DNA from: Xestospongia bergquistia
Taxonomy: Eukaryota; Porifera; Demospongiae; Haplosclerida; Petrosiidae
NCBI GenBank assembly: GCA_963965975.1
Contig: OZ014412.1
Location: forward strand, 498,501 to 562,500
Direction of reading: 5' to 3'
Length of the DNA stretch: 64,000 nt
Below, in pieces: positions 40,417 through 53,906 of the stretch (position 1 is its first letter; each line of letters begins with the position of its first letter). Both the position numbers and the translations under genes were made by a program. Under the pieces are notes generated by a model that saw nothing but the letters and a program-made list of their open reading frames with translations, searched no databases and was not told the DNA's origin.

Positions 40417-40850
40417 CCCCAATATTGTTTGTTTATAATATTGATATCATTGTAACAACCAAATTATCATTTAATTATAAACATCTTAAAAGATAATGTA
40501 CACTAGTTAAGTAAATTAAAACTAGTTATTGGCAGTATCTCCCAGAAAATGATAACATATTAACTATTATTAGGAATAGAATTTTGGAGTAAAACTTTTG
40601 AATTTTTTTCCTATTAAATAGTTGATTATTGAAAAGAAATTTAAAGAAAAACAATATACCTCTCACTTTACCACAATGTAATACTGAATGAACTATAGCA
40701 ATGTAGTAGTACTGTTATCTCTTACTAATGCATGAAGCATATTGGAACTATGCTGAAGATCTTGAGCAACTGTTTTTTCTTCTACATAAAAAATAACTAA
40801 TACATATAGTGTATAAAATTCTTGCTATAATAACTACAGCTCTGACTACT
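40417..40850. other. R8 3' flank
   Basis: No gene. It matches the R5 3' flank. Confidence 0.5.
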
Positions 40851-41345
40851 CTAATATATCAGGTGGTATATCATCATCTTGTACATTAGCTGGTATAGGA
40901 GGTGGTATATCATCATCTTGTACATTAGCTGGTATAGGAGGTGGTATATCATCATCTTGTACATTAGCTGGTATTATAGTAATATTAGGTATTGATGGCA
41001 CTATCTCATCATATATACAATATCTTACTATTAGTATTACTTCAATAGAAACTGAACTCTTTTCTCTTTCAATCTTCAGAATTTTTCTACTTCAATACTC
41101 AATTGACTGAGTACTGACAATCTATATTTTTAAAATTATAATTATATTGATAATGTATAACTTACTGATGGTCTAGTATCAGCTAACAACATTGAATTCT
41201 ATGAACAGTTCTAACGAAATGTTATCAGAATATATTAATTAACTCACTCTTCTTCCTCTCCTTTCTATAGCATAATACACAACAACAACAACAAACACAT
41301 TAATAGACACAATAACATGATAGCTTCACCCACAAAAGTAACAAT
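40851..41345 (-). pseudogene. 3' relic of a tail-C receptor
   Basis: On the minus strand: a transmembrane-like exon (about 41245-41335, hydrophobic with a basic end), an adapter-exon stub (about 41160-41200), the phase-0 exon (about 41035-41125) and a piece of the tail exon with three NVQDDDIPPPIPA units (40859-40965). The SLVMRDHQLPR exon, the rest of the tail and the whole ectodomain are missing. Confidence 0.75.
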
Positions 41346-42971
41346 ATAATACTTTAATTAATTACATAGAATTAATTAAAAGAAAATACAAACTAACAAA
41401 TAATATTGTTATTGAAAAAAACTAATAAGAATAGAAGTTGTATTAAACATGCTACATATAAATAACACAGCTGGTGTCATTCCATCAAATAACAGACATC
41501 ATCACAAGTGATAAATATAACAGCAGCAATGATAACTATTAACAATCTATGATTAGACATTAGAGATTACAATTCAGACAAGCAACTATTAATTAACAAT
41601 AATAAACATCTGTTTACTTTTTGATATTAAAAAGTCAAATATTCTTTTTAATTTTACAACAAACTGGATGCGTTCTCTCTTGTGTCATTGCCTCTTAAAC
41701 TTTTGAGCATTGAAAAGACATTACAGATTATAATTAGTGTTGGTTGGACAAACAATTATTGATCAGCAATAATAAAAGTCTGTTTTCATTTTGTTATGAA
41801 TCTCTCTTGTATCATTGTCTTTAAAACGTTTGAGTGCTCCACACACCAACTGTTATCATTATCTGGTTGGTCAGTGTGATCTAGAAATGAGAGAAGTCTA
41901 GTTTTCTAAACAATTCAGTGATCACATTAGTACAAATATCTTAGTGCCATTGGAAACAAGCAATATTATATATATCAATAAATGTTTAGGAGACTCTACT
42001 GTTTGACTACTATGTAGTCATTTCCATATACCGCCATTTCTATTTATCATGACGTTGCCCCTACATTTACTTGTTTTTTATTTATATTAACATGTTTACT
42101 TAATTTATTAGTGTTTACATATGCTTTACAAAAATGCAAAGAATTGAAAATTTTCCTGTTTAATAATAATTATTAACTGAAGTAGTAATTAATAAAATGT
42201 ATTAGCCTACAACATTTCATTGTTTTCTTTTCAGAGGTAGCAATAATCAAATGAGAGGGTTTTTTTAAAAGTGACTATCACTATTGTGGTCTTCTACATT
42301 AGTAAGACGGTAAGATGGTTTACAGCTGTTGTTACTTGTCCATCATTAGCTAGTGTGTGGTTTACTATCATATTGAATATACTTCATATGAAGAATATGT
42401 AACACTCAAATTAGTAGGAAATAAACACATCTTTTATAAGTTTCTTTTTTTCTAACTGTATAGCTACTAACATTTGATGATGTCATACAAACTCATTATG
42501 ATTAGCTGTCTTTGATAAAATGTGATGTCCAAATTGTTTAAGATGTTGATAAACAACTGTTTTCCACTCAATAAAATGAGAATTATATATAATTTCTTGA
42601 TCTTATTATTATTTGATCAGTTTTGAATGAGATATTCACAGTTTCTACAAATGCAATGGAAAATCCAGACCATCTCTAAATAGCTATCATTACCTGATAT
42701 GATTCCAGTCCATATAATCTAAACATGTGTGTATATTAATATGTATAGTCACTACACCAATTTGAGCAGGATATTGCTGTACAATCATTATTAATATATT
42801 TATATTTTAAAAAATTAAAACAATATTAAAAAATACTAAAGTACATTCATATTGTTCATTAACTATTTATATGTGAATATTATAACTACTGGTAAGTAAC
42901 AATACAAACAGTATCATAATATCATGTTATATAAATATGTTAGATAATATATATAATTACTGTCACGATAG
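41346..42971. other. Intergenic, with an internal direct duplication
   Basis: No gene seen. About 41570-41705 and 41745-41835 are direct repeats of each other (Asn/Ile-rich AT sequence followed by CTCTCTTGTRTCATTG). The pair recurs at about 61365-61640 upstream of the R12 3' flank. Confidence 0.5.
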
Positions 42972-45900
42972 TCAGACTGGTGTAACATAAACACATTTTG
43001 TACCGTTCTTAACATGATATTCTGTCTGTTCATTAGTACTGGTAAAAGAAGAAGACGTTAGTCCTCCAGTGAACTCTTCATTATTGGATATTTGTTTTGT
43101 AGTATCTGATGTCTTGTTAGTATTAGCTCGTATAGGAGGTGTATCATCTACTAGATTAGCTAGGATTGTAGTATTACTAGATATTGATGGTTCTATATCA
43201 TCATAAGATGGAGGATATTGTTCTGTTTTTGGTGGAAAATGAAGTATATCAGCATATACTATTTTGTCACTTGATGAAAGAAAAGCTTGATGTCGCTTTT
43301 TAGAAAAGTTCGGAAGATCTTGATTAAAAAATTGCACCTTTTTCTGTTCAATATTTAAAGTATATTTATATATGTCATAATTACCTCATCATAACAATGA
43401 GTCATATCACTCTCAAAAGGTGTTGTAGATTGAACTTTAGCACTCTATAACATTAGTATTATCAATATTGTGTATCATATAATGACTTACTAATCGTTTA
43501 TCATCAGTTTTTACTAAATTAATACTATGCTTTTCTAAGAACAGATATATTAATAGTACTGTATACTGTATATAAATTTACTTTTTCTTTTATAGACTCC
43601 AACTACTACAACAAAGATAATAATAACAATACCAACTACAACTGATGGAACTGTAGTAGCAACAATTATAACTAAATAAAATAATAAAGATATAAAAACT
43701 ATAAAACAAATGTTTATCTTACTAGGAAAAGATTTGGCTGTTATTCCAACAGTAGTAGGAGATGATGTCACTGTTGTAACTATGTATCAGTAAACAATGA
43801 ACACACTGTGTTATATATTAACTCACTTGTGCTAGTTGGTAATATATCAATTATTATAATATCTCTTAATATTATAGCTGGTAATATTGATGTTAGTGGT
43901 ATATCATTCTCCACATCATATACATAGACTGTATAATTACCAGCTGGGAGATTATCAATACAACCTTGTACAGCAAGATCACTTGAACTGTTTTTAACGA
44001 ATATTTTGTTCTTTGAAGTTACTCCAATCACACTAACATAACATGACTTAGCAGATGGAGCAGATGAAAATACACACTCCACACATATAGAATTATCATT
44101 AGGGTAAGCAGTAGCATTTATAACATCATATGTACCTATATCATATAATAATATCAATATATTATATAATATCACTATCTCTTACTTAAAGTATATATCA
44201 ATGGATCACTGTGTCTAGCATTATTACTGAAGATAATAGAGAGAATACATTGTTGATGTTGAGGGGCTAACAATTTATCTGTTATGTTTACAGAATATTC
44301 TACTAGATATGTTTTATTAAATATAACTACATCATCACATTGTACAATGATTGTAGCATTTTCTGGAGCTTTAGATGAACATTCCATAATAATCTACAGT
44401 AACTATGATAATCATATAGTAACCACTATTGGATAGACTCACTGGTATATTAAAAATTAAGTTGACTTTATTATTTATATAGGACAGAATAGTAAATGTA
44501 GTACTTTGTTTGTTAAATCTTGGAGCTAAAATGACATCATAAAATAAACACGCATATTAGTTATTTTAACTAACCTCTTTGAAAAGAGAAGGTACTATTG
44601 TTATGTTCTCCTTCACCCAGTTCATTTAGACCATATATGGTATATGTATATCGATGATGAAATAATTCCTCATCTTCATACTTGTATTCATTTCCATTAA
44701 TAGATACATTTTGTAATAACATCTTGTTGACATCATCATATATTAATAATATATAGTAAGATATCTGGACTCTACTGTCTACATTAGGACGATCCCAACT
44801 GATAGTAATAGTAGTACAGTTGTCAAGTGATGAAGAGATATCGAGAACAGAAGTAAGAAAACCTGTCTCATACAAGAGATAATACACACACACAACATAA
44901 CATGTGATATATAACTTACCAAATGGAAATACATTGATAGTATGATCAAAATGTCCAGCTGGATTACTAAGAATTACCTCAACAAGATATGTCCTCAAGC
45001 TAACAGGTGATGATATATTAACTATTATCAGTTGATTATTAACTAAAGACAGTGTCACATTATGAGATAATGTTTGTTGTAGAACATCATTAGAGTCCTT
45101 GATATTTACTGTAACATTAGTAGGATACTCACCGATACATAGACCACTGATCTAGTGTATGAGAAGAATGCATAGAATCAAAAGCTATAATAAATATATT
45201 GAACTAATAACATTTTTGTAATACTATTTAGTAATTTACACATTTAACTAACATTTATGAATATTTTAAATAAAACGATACTTTCTTCTACTGTTGAGAT
45301 AACTGATACAGATACTTGAGTATTTGGAACTGAAATAGAATGAAACACAATAATTGTACTTAAATGATTATACATACCTCTAGCTATATAGTACATGACA
45401 TTATTACTATCTCCTATACCAGCTCCATTAATACCAGAGACATATACAGTAGTTATATTACATGGATCGTCATTACTAGATGTCAGAATGTACTCAGTAG
45501 TATTAACTATGTCTATAAGTGTTCCTTGATCATCATCATTGATGTTATATCCAGTGATAGGTACATTATCCAATGTATATGGTGGAGACCACATCAGTAA
45601 TACACTAGATCCATTGAGAACTGTAGCAGTTAGATCTTTAACAGGAGCTAGTAAACCTACATCAATATATCATAATAATATGACATCTATAACATTAGTT
45701 CACCTTGTATTCTTAATACAGCAATGTCACTATTTACATTCACAGGAGAGCCATATGCTCTACATGATATATTAGTATTGTTATTATCTTTTAATGCTTT
45801 AGCAAATAACGTTCTTCTCAGTTTACCACCATTAATAAGATATGCAGGTAGCTGAGTGAATCCTTTGTTCACAACATCTGATGTATCTGCTGAACTATCA

Positions 45901-46207
45901 TTTACTTGAAAGTCAATCAATTCAGCAAAACCTTCACAAGTAAAACTAACTGTTGAGTTAAGAGTGGTATTGACTGACTGAGGATGAAGAGTAATCTCTA
46001 CATAACAAGAACACATCATTGAGTAGTGAAGATATTGAAAGTTTGTTGTTATTAGTCTCATCATCAGACTTGTACAAGTAGGAAAAACTATTTTAATGTT
46101 TCTCTTGGTTTGAGAATAAGTAAGACTATATACTTACCAGCTGCATGTACAAAAACTGGAACAATACATATCATCATCACAGTTATTAAGTGTAAAGTAG
46201 ACATCAT
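42972..46207 (-). CDS. R9: long-form Ig/FN3 receptor, ITIM/proline hybrid tail
   Basis: Exons from the start: 46138-46207, 45704-45997, 45378-45656, 45329-45253, 44920-45151, 44575-44862, 44443-44525, 44186-44393, 43827-44135, 43723-43779, 43582-43671, 43491-43534, 43385-43444, 42972-43343. The model closes at 820 aa. Ectodomain of the R4/R6/R7 class. The FN3 loop reads TSSNDDPCNI and one Asp is inserted in NINDDDQG. Helix then VYKRKSK-like basic end (VGVYKRK). The tail has HCYDE, KIVYADI (ITIM consensus), a degraded DDTPPIRAN unit and PSYDDI, and ends YVTPV. The first ITIM tyrosine found in R10 and R11 is Asn here (FFNQDL). The tail stops in the exon that in tail-C genes continues to a further exon. 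Likely a tyrosine-phosphorylated surface receptor. Confidence 0.9.
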
Positions 46208-47355
46208 TGACTATAATATAAATTGAAGAATAAATGTTAACATGAACAATGTAGATTTCTAGTATATATATATGCTATGAAGGATGGTAAGTCAGTTTTA
46301 GAGGCCTCATTGATGTCTCAATACATAGTGAGGTCATATGGTTAATGCTAGACATTTATCATTGATAATTTAAATCTATAATAACAAGTCCTTTACTGGC
46401 ATTAAACAATGAAAATAGGAACACATGTTATTTAATATTGTAAATAGCAGATTTCATAAAACAATTGTGACAGTAGAATATACAGTGTTACTATTCTTAT
46501 CATTTATAACTTGGTATAATTTGTTTATTGCTTGATTGACCCTATTTTATTAATATTAGTATTGTCCTGTTTGTTTAAATATAAATAGAATTGCAAAAAG
46601 AGAAGCAATGGCTTGTAAGTCAGTTAGTTAACTACCAACAAAAATTGCAAATGATAATTGAGTAATAATTACCTCAGTAGTTGATGACAGACCATAACTT
46701 ATCGTGAGAATTACTCATAGGCTATATCTATCTTGCATTATTGAAATGACCTTATAATATGAACTTAGTGCTCTCTCATATACTTTATGTTGCACTTGAG
46801 ACTACTCGTAAACTTAGTAGCTCTAGCTACTGAAATTCCTAACCTGAGTTCATTTTATCAATGACATTACAAGCTTACTTTAATGACTTCACTCTCCATC
46901 ACATATAACTGTCAACTCTTTCAAAGGTGGGCTGCATTTGGGCGTGCACTTAATATTCATGTCCGTCACATGAACGTTCATGAATTATCTAACCTTTATT
47001 GCTCTACTTGTAATAATGAAGCAATGAATAATATAAGATAGTCTGTTAATGACGCTATTGTTGTATTGAGTATGAATTGTGTTAGACTTATGATGTGTTT
47101 TGTCTTGTCTTCTTAGATGTTAAGCATGTATTACAATACCATTCAGTAGTAGGATGTTTGATGTTAATAATGTATATTATTATATATTGTATGTTGAATC
47201 AAACATTATTAAAAGACAAAACATGTTTTATTTATACATTCTTTGATACCACTCTTTACATAAGTCACATTGTATCATATTCATTGTTGTAGAAACACTG
47301 GTGTCACTTGTGATTAAATTAATATATCAAAAACACTAATATTGATTATAAATAC
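46208..47355. other. R9 5' flank
   Basis: Up to about 46900 it is similar to the 5' flanks of R4, R6 and R7. A perfect 14-base palindrome CATGAACGTTCATG lies near 46971. No gene is supported. Confidence 0.45.
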
Positions 47356-47437
47356 CTTTCTTCAATTTGAAGAAGAACTTGAGTAAGAAACTTGTGGGCA
47401 TCTTCCTGATCACCTGGAGAGCAGTGTAGAATGAATT
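47356..47437 (-). pseudogene. Orphan exon of a ubiquitin-specific protease
   Basis: An 82-base minus-strand stretch with AG acceptor and GT donor codes HCSPGDQEDAHKFLTQVLLQ. This matches the GxQEDAHEFL box of USP-family deubiquitinases (usual Glu replaced by Lys). No catalytic Cys or His box is visible nearby, so it looks like a stray piece of a gene inside the receptor cluster. Confidence 0.55.
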
Positions 47438-48620
47438 CTATAAAATATGTAATTTGCTTCATATTAGTTTATCAATTACTGTTCAGGTGATTATAAATCT
47501 CTGCTGATTGTATCATCTTAGCCCCTCCTACATGCAGAGATTCTTTAATCTTTTTATCAAACATATACAGCATAATGTAGCTAAGAGTACATTTATATTA
47601 TTATGATATTGACAATAACAATTCTTATTACATTCTTCATGTTTATTTTTATATTCTTATAGGAGAGGAATATGGGGAAAGTTGCAAAGCAAGTGTTTCC
47701 TAGATTTGTTAATCCTGAGGGAAGACTTGAGTCCAACACAGCTCTCAATAATCCAAACTGAACACAATATCATGTACAATACATTTTATTAGTGTTTATT
47801 ATTCATTTAAAATATCATAATAACAATTAATAGAAGGATACGCCCACTATGTAATTTGATATACTTATTCATTGTTTTAAGTCAATGCAAACAAACTGCA
47901 TAGACATTCCTACATATGTCTGGTTACTTTTAATATTGACATAATATAATTCTCATTAGTGCTCCAGAAATTGTTAATTAGTCTTTTCAATATTTTATAG
48001 CTAAAAAAAATCTTGTTAAATATAATTTATTAATAAGCTTTAATCTCTCTCAATTCTGTGGCCTTGTATTAAGATGCTAACAAGTTAATGTATTACTAAA
48101 ATGTATATACAATGTCATGTTTCACTGAAATAGTATATGCCTACATATGTTAACTATATCATGTCAACTCTTAAAATGTCTATAATGTCAATGAACACCT
48201 TTTACTTGAGACAGTGGGAAGATATCTTGACAGACTGCCAACGTGTCATCTCAAAGTATGTCATGATAGTTTGAGGTTGAATATTTAAGTTGATATTTTG
48301 TGTTAAGTATCACAAACTGTTCATTCATAACAAATGTGATCTTTTCCTACTCTCTAACATCAAACAGATGAAAATAATTTCTTCTTGTTGCTTTTGTCCA
48401 TTAACGCTCTAGTTATATTTGAGTTTAAGATTGATGTGGCAACAGTGGTAATATAATCCAACACCTTCTGTATAGAGACATTGTTATGGATTTTTTTTTA
48501 GAGTTGTCTCATCTTTTGCTCTTTAAAACATTGCTGACTAAACTTCCTCCATTTTGTTTGTATCAGGATTTGGTGGACAATGGTGATTTCCAGATATCTT
48601 TTCTGCCCACTCTCCTAAAG
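47438..48620. other. Intergenic region
   Basis: Near 47662-47761 an AG-preceded + strand frame reads MGKVAKQVFPRFVNPEGRL and stops. It could be a terminal exon relic of an unknown gene, with weak support. From about 48198 the sequence is repeated at about 55611, the start of the 7.4 kb duplication. Confidence 0.35.
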
Positions 48621-48842
48621 CTACAACTCACTCTTTACATAATCTGTCAATCCACCTCTAAAATACTCAGTCGTCAATGCTTTGTGTAATGACAACCTCC
48701 CATTAGTATAGAATGGTACTTTTTGATTGGTCACCATATACTGTCTTGATCTTTGATAATAAGTCACTAAATATGGTCTCAGCCATGTACTATGCTTTAA
48801 ATATACCCACATTGGTCCTAGTGCCATCAAAGCTTTGAACAA
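48621..48842 (-). pseudogene. Protein-like fragment of unknown origin
   Basis: A 73-codon minus-strand frame (MALGPMWVYLKHSTWLRPYL, later TEYFRGGLTDYV) has a composition more like real protein than the surrounding AT-rich frames. The duplicate near 56050-56250 has the same sequence with frame breaks. No family recognised; probably a relic of a gene or transposon. Confidence 0.3.
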
Positions 48843-49375
48843 GCTTTGAGCTATTTAAGTTGTATAATAAACCTTATTTTGCTGTTGCATCTATCCAGGC
48901 ATAGAACTCTTAATTATGTAATATAGTAACAATAACTGGATAGTCAATATCATAGACTTTTCTCTATTTCTCTACAAATATTCATATCAGATAATTTATG
49001 CAGATATTCCACTTTAGTACACATTGACATTAGAGTATTTAGACATTATGGGAATGGACATTTTGGGAGTTGATATTATTGTCAAACTAACCCTATTTCA
49101 TTATGTACACTTATTGACTAGAGGAACACCTTCTGTTGTATGTGTTCTATTTGTTGTCAAATCTTGTTAAAGATAATTTACTCAAATAGAGTGGTCCATT
49201 TCATTAGTTATTAAAAAAAAAGATATGTCTACATTTTAAATCTAATTAACTTATAATAATTTGTCACTTTAGACACTGAGAAATAATTAACTGAAGTAAT
49301 GTGATTATCTTGTACATTAATAGAATGTGATGCATATCATGTAATACATTAGCTGGTTATTAAAATATAACATTA
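48843..49375. other. R10 3' flank
   Basis: No gene. It is nearly identical to 56260-56784. Confidence 0.5.
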
Positions 49376-52300
49376 TTACAATGATATTGTTCTGTTTTGG
49401 ACCAAAAATGAAGTATTAAGTATATCAGAGTACAATACTCTATCAAAAGATTGGGGAGGAGCTTGAGGTCGATTTTTAGAAAATTGCTGAAGTTCTTGAT
49501 AAACAACTGTTTCTTTTTTCTACCCAATAAAATAATATTATATACAATCTCTTAATATTAATATTACTTCAATAGAAGCTGGACTCTCTTCTATTTCAAT
49601 ACTCTTAGTATATGACAGTGGTTGAGGACTGTCAGTCTCTTCTTTTGCTATAGACATCTCAAAAGATGTTATTGGCTGAACACTGACGATCTACAATATT
49701 AATAATAATAGTAATATTAGTAATGTATTATATAATAACTTACTGATAGTCTATTATCAGCTGATGAATTAACAGCATAGGATACAATTTCAATATATTG
49801 TTATCAGAACATAATATTACTTAACTTACTCTTCTTGTTCCTTTTCTTCCTATACCACAGTATGCAACAACAACAACAACATAGTAATAGGCATAATAAT
49901 ATGATAACTCCACCCACAACAGAAACAACATAATACACTATTATATTATAAATAATATGATAGTCATTAAACAATTTATTTACATGTTAATGATGTAGTT
50001 GATAGTGTTGAATCCACAGAAAACATTGGTGTTGTCATGGTAACTACATAATGTTATAATATCATAATGTCAAGGAAAGTTAACATGTCATATATCTTAT
50101 CATATTCATAATAACTATGTAATAAAAAGTTGTATAACTTACTTGTAGTGGATAATATATCAGTTATTATAATATCTCTTAATATTATAGCTGGTAATAT
50201 TGATGTTAGTGGTATATCATTCTCCACATCATATACATAGACAGTATAATTACCAGCTGGGAGATTATCAATACAACCTTGTACAGTAAGATCACTTGGA
50301 CTGTTTTTAATAAATGTTTTGTTCATTGAAGTCACTCCAATTACACTAACATAACATGACTTAGCAGATGGAGCAGATAAAAATACACACTCCACACATA
50401 TAGAATTACCATTAGGGTAAGCAGTAGCATTTATAACATTATATGTACCTATATCATATAATAATATCAATATATTACATAATATCACTATCTCTTACTT
50501 AAAGTATGTATCAATGGATCACTTTGTCCAGCATTATTACTGAAGATAATAGAGAGAGTACAGAATTGATGTTTAGGAGCTGACAATTGTTGATTATCTG
50601 TTATGTTCATAGGTAGACTTGAATATTCTACCAGATATGTTTTATTAAATATAACTACATCATCACATTGTACAGTGATTGTAGCAATCTCTGGAGCTTC
50701 AGATGAACATTCCAGAATAATCTACAGTAACTATGATAATCATATAGTAACCACTATTGGATAGACTCACTGGTATATTAAACATCAAGTTAACTTCATT
50801 ATTTATATAGGACAGAATAGTAAATGTAGTATTTTCTTTAGCAGATCTTGGAGCTAAAATGACGTTATAAAATAAACACACATATTAGTTATTTTAACTA
50901 ACCTCTTTGAAAAGAGAAGGTACTATTGTTATGTTCTCCTTCACCCAGTTCATTTACACCATATATGGTATATGTATATCGATGACGAAATAATTCCTCA
51001 TCTTCATACTTGTATTTATTTCCATTAATAGATACATTTTGTAATAACATCTTGTTGACATCATCATATATCAGTAGTATATAGTAAGATATCTGGACTC
51101 TACTGTCTACATTAGGAGGATCCCAACTGATAGTAATAGTAGTACAGTTGTCAAGTGATGAAGAGATATTGAGAACAGAAGTAAGAAAACCTGTCTCATA
51201 CAAGAGATAATACACACACACAACATAACATGTGATATATAACTTACCAAATGGAAATAGATTGATAGTATGATCAAACTGTCCAGCTGGATTACTGAGA
51301 GTTACCTCAACAAGATATGTCCTCAAGTTAACAGGTGATGATATATTAACTATTATCAGTTGATTATTAACTAAAGAGAGTGTCACATTATGAGATAATG
51401 TTTGTTGTAGAACATCATTAGAGTCCTTGATATTTACTATGACATTAGTAGGATACTCACCAATACATAGACCACTGACCTAAGAGATGAATAAAATTTC
51501 TTATAATTATAAAAACAAACTGTCTTTAGTTTTAGCAGCACAAGCTACAGTGCTATAATGTGATATCAAAATAAAAGTAGTGGTGCATTATATAGACAAT
51601 ATATTACTGAATACTTGTATACTATGAACGCACATTGATGAAGACATGAAAGGAAATAATGTCTTCTTTTGTTGTTGGAACAATTGACACTGGAAGAGTT
51701 TTAGGAACTAAATTTTTTCTAAAATAATGGACATCCATTTGTACCATAAAATATACCTCTAGCTATATAGAACACGACATTATTACTATCTCCTATACCA
51801 GCTCCATTAATACCAGAGACATATACAGTAGTTATATCACAGTAGTTACCAGTCAGGATATACTCAGTAGTATTAACTCTGTCTAGAAGTGCTCCTTGAT
51901 CATCATTGATGTTATATCCAGTGATAGGTACATTATCCAATGTATATGGTGCAGACCACATCAATAACACACTAGATCCATTGAGAACTGTAGCAGATAG
52001 ATCTTTAACAGGAGCTAGTAAACCTACATCAATATATCATAATAATATGACAACTATAACAATAGTTCACCTTGTATTCTTAATAAAGCAATGTCACTAT
52101 CTATACTCATTGAGCCATAAGCTTTACATGATATATTAGTATTATTGTTGTCTTCAAATGCTTTAACTAATAACACTCTTCTCTTTATACCACCACTGAG
52201 AGAGTCTTGTGGTTCTTGAATAAATCCTCTGTTTGTAACATTTGTTTCCAATATAGATAGTGACATATAATTGACTCTGAAGTCAATCAGAATAGCAACA

Positions 52301-52471
52301 GCTTCACATGTAAAATTAACTGTTGAGTTGAGAGTAGTATTGACTGACTGAGGATGAACTGTAATATCTGTATATGATTGTAATAATCATGATAATGAAA
52401 TAATGACACTTACTGACTGATTGGACATCTATAATAATAGATATAATCACAGTGAGCAGGATAAACAGCAT
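49376..52471 (-). CDS. R10: long-form Ig/FN3 receptor with tandem ITIM tail
   Basis: Exons from the start: 52414-52471, 52071-52367, 51757-52023, 51634-51707, 51248-51479, 50903-51190, 50771-50853, 50499-50721, 50143-50448, 49984-50043, 49830-49937, 49744-49760, 49568-49690, 49376-49519. The model closes at 759 aa. Signal peptide and Ig class as R5/R8 (MLFILLTVIIS; NRGFIQEPQDSL). FN3 loop TGNYCDI. The helix contains six consecutive cysteines (LLLCCCCCCILWY) before RKKRNKK, so palmitoylation is possible. A very short adapter exon (17 bases) uses an internal AG. The last exon carries VVYQEL and VLYSDI, both fitting [ILVS]xYxx[ILV], 23 residues apart around a PQAPPQ stretch. By analogy with SHP-recruiting receptors this suggests an inhibitory receptor (inference). 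Duplicate of R11. Confidence 0.92.
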
Positions 52472-52560
52472 CTTTCTGACTACTATTATTATAACAAAAT
52501 AATATATGACTGTATGGGACTACAAGCTATTTTGCATAATGTATAGTATTACTTAGTTGT
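52472..52560 (-). promoter_or_regulatory. Conserved upstream block of R10
   Basis: Reverse complement of the block upstream of R5 and R8 (ACTAAGTAATACTATACATT), ending at the start codon. Confidence 0.5.
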
Positions 52561-53906
52561 CTATGCTTTCACTTATATAGTTGTTGTTGTGACAACCACA
52601 GTAGCATGTGATGTTCAGAAGACATTTAATTTATGAAATTAACAATTACACTTAGCAATGATGTGGTGTTTGTAGCTGCAATCTCCTGAATATAAGTCAG
52701 GTATTTAATTGAACTTTGTGTTTAAGGAAATGAAAGATTAATCCTTTTTAGCATGGGAAAAACCAACACACTGAACACAATGGTAGAGTGTACACTCCCT
52801 CATCTATTAGAATATATGTGATACCTACATTTAATATGTGTTTGTATGTATATTACGTAATATAATAATTTTATACTGATATTTATATAAGGATGTTTTG
52901 ACATTGTTGTATGATGAGAAAGTATACAGTTGTCACTACTTCTATCATAATTTTACTCATGGCAGTTATAACAGTAAATTATTGCTTGCATCAGTAACAG
53001 ATAGTCACTTTCTGGGCTACCAGTCATCTGATGCTTTAAGAAATGTGATGTAAACTGGTTCTATATAAGTAATCAATTGAAGATAGCATGAAGAGAATAT
53101 TGTATCAAACATTTGTATCAAATGTTGTATCTAACATAGTATCATGGCTCAAGAGACCCTTTCCATATTTGTCATATACCTTTTTATTTCCTATATAAAT
53201 TGATATCAGAAATTTCAGAGAGAATGCACACTGGTTAGGTTTTATTTGAGATAACTATATGATAGTTTTCTGTGACTAAGTTCCTGGCTAACAGTGACAT
53301 CATGGATTCAATGGTTTGGATGTTTGAATAAAGCTGATTAAATTTGTTAGATCATTTACACATTTCTAATTGTTGCATTATTTGAAGATACTTCTATGTA
53401 GTTTTCAAGTTCAACTATAGAGAGAGGTCACTGTAATTCCATAACATTAGTGGCTTTGATAATGTTTAGGTTTTCTCAGTACAAGACGTTTGTTAACTTG
53501 GAGTTGATTAACTATTGTGGCACTTTACACTATAATTTTATATCTATTATTTAAATTCAAACTTACCTTACAAGTAGACTGCTGAAAATATCCTTACGTT
53601 CTTGACAGTTGTGATTTTGATTTCGCGTGGGTGTTACTACATCAACAGGTGGAGCTGTTATATTATTTTCTGATTTATTTTTAATTTAAAAATTAATTAT
53701 ACACATGTTATTATTTTCATTTAAATAAATAGACCAGAAAAAGATGTTTGAACAATGACAATAACAATATAATTGTTGTATATAACATTGTTGTTGTACT
53801 TCAATTTCTCAAACTGAAAGTATATACAATAAACCAGTTTATCATTGATACACACTATATGATATTAATGAGTACATGTAATAATGTAGCTAGTTAGGAA
53901 TATTAA
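52561..53906. other. R10 5' flank
   Basis: No gene. It matches 59970-61090 in the same orientation and 35870-36950 in the opposite orientation. Confidence 0.5.

Noticed and set aside
46971-46984. Perfect palindrome CATGAACGTTCATG
   Set aside because: Only 14 bases, single occurrence, no clear context; it may be chance.
47441-47600. Possible catalytic-Cys exon of the USP fragment
   Set aside because: I looked for a GNTC box on the minus strand upstream of the orphan exon and did not find one.
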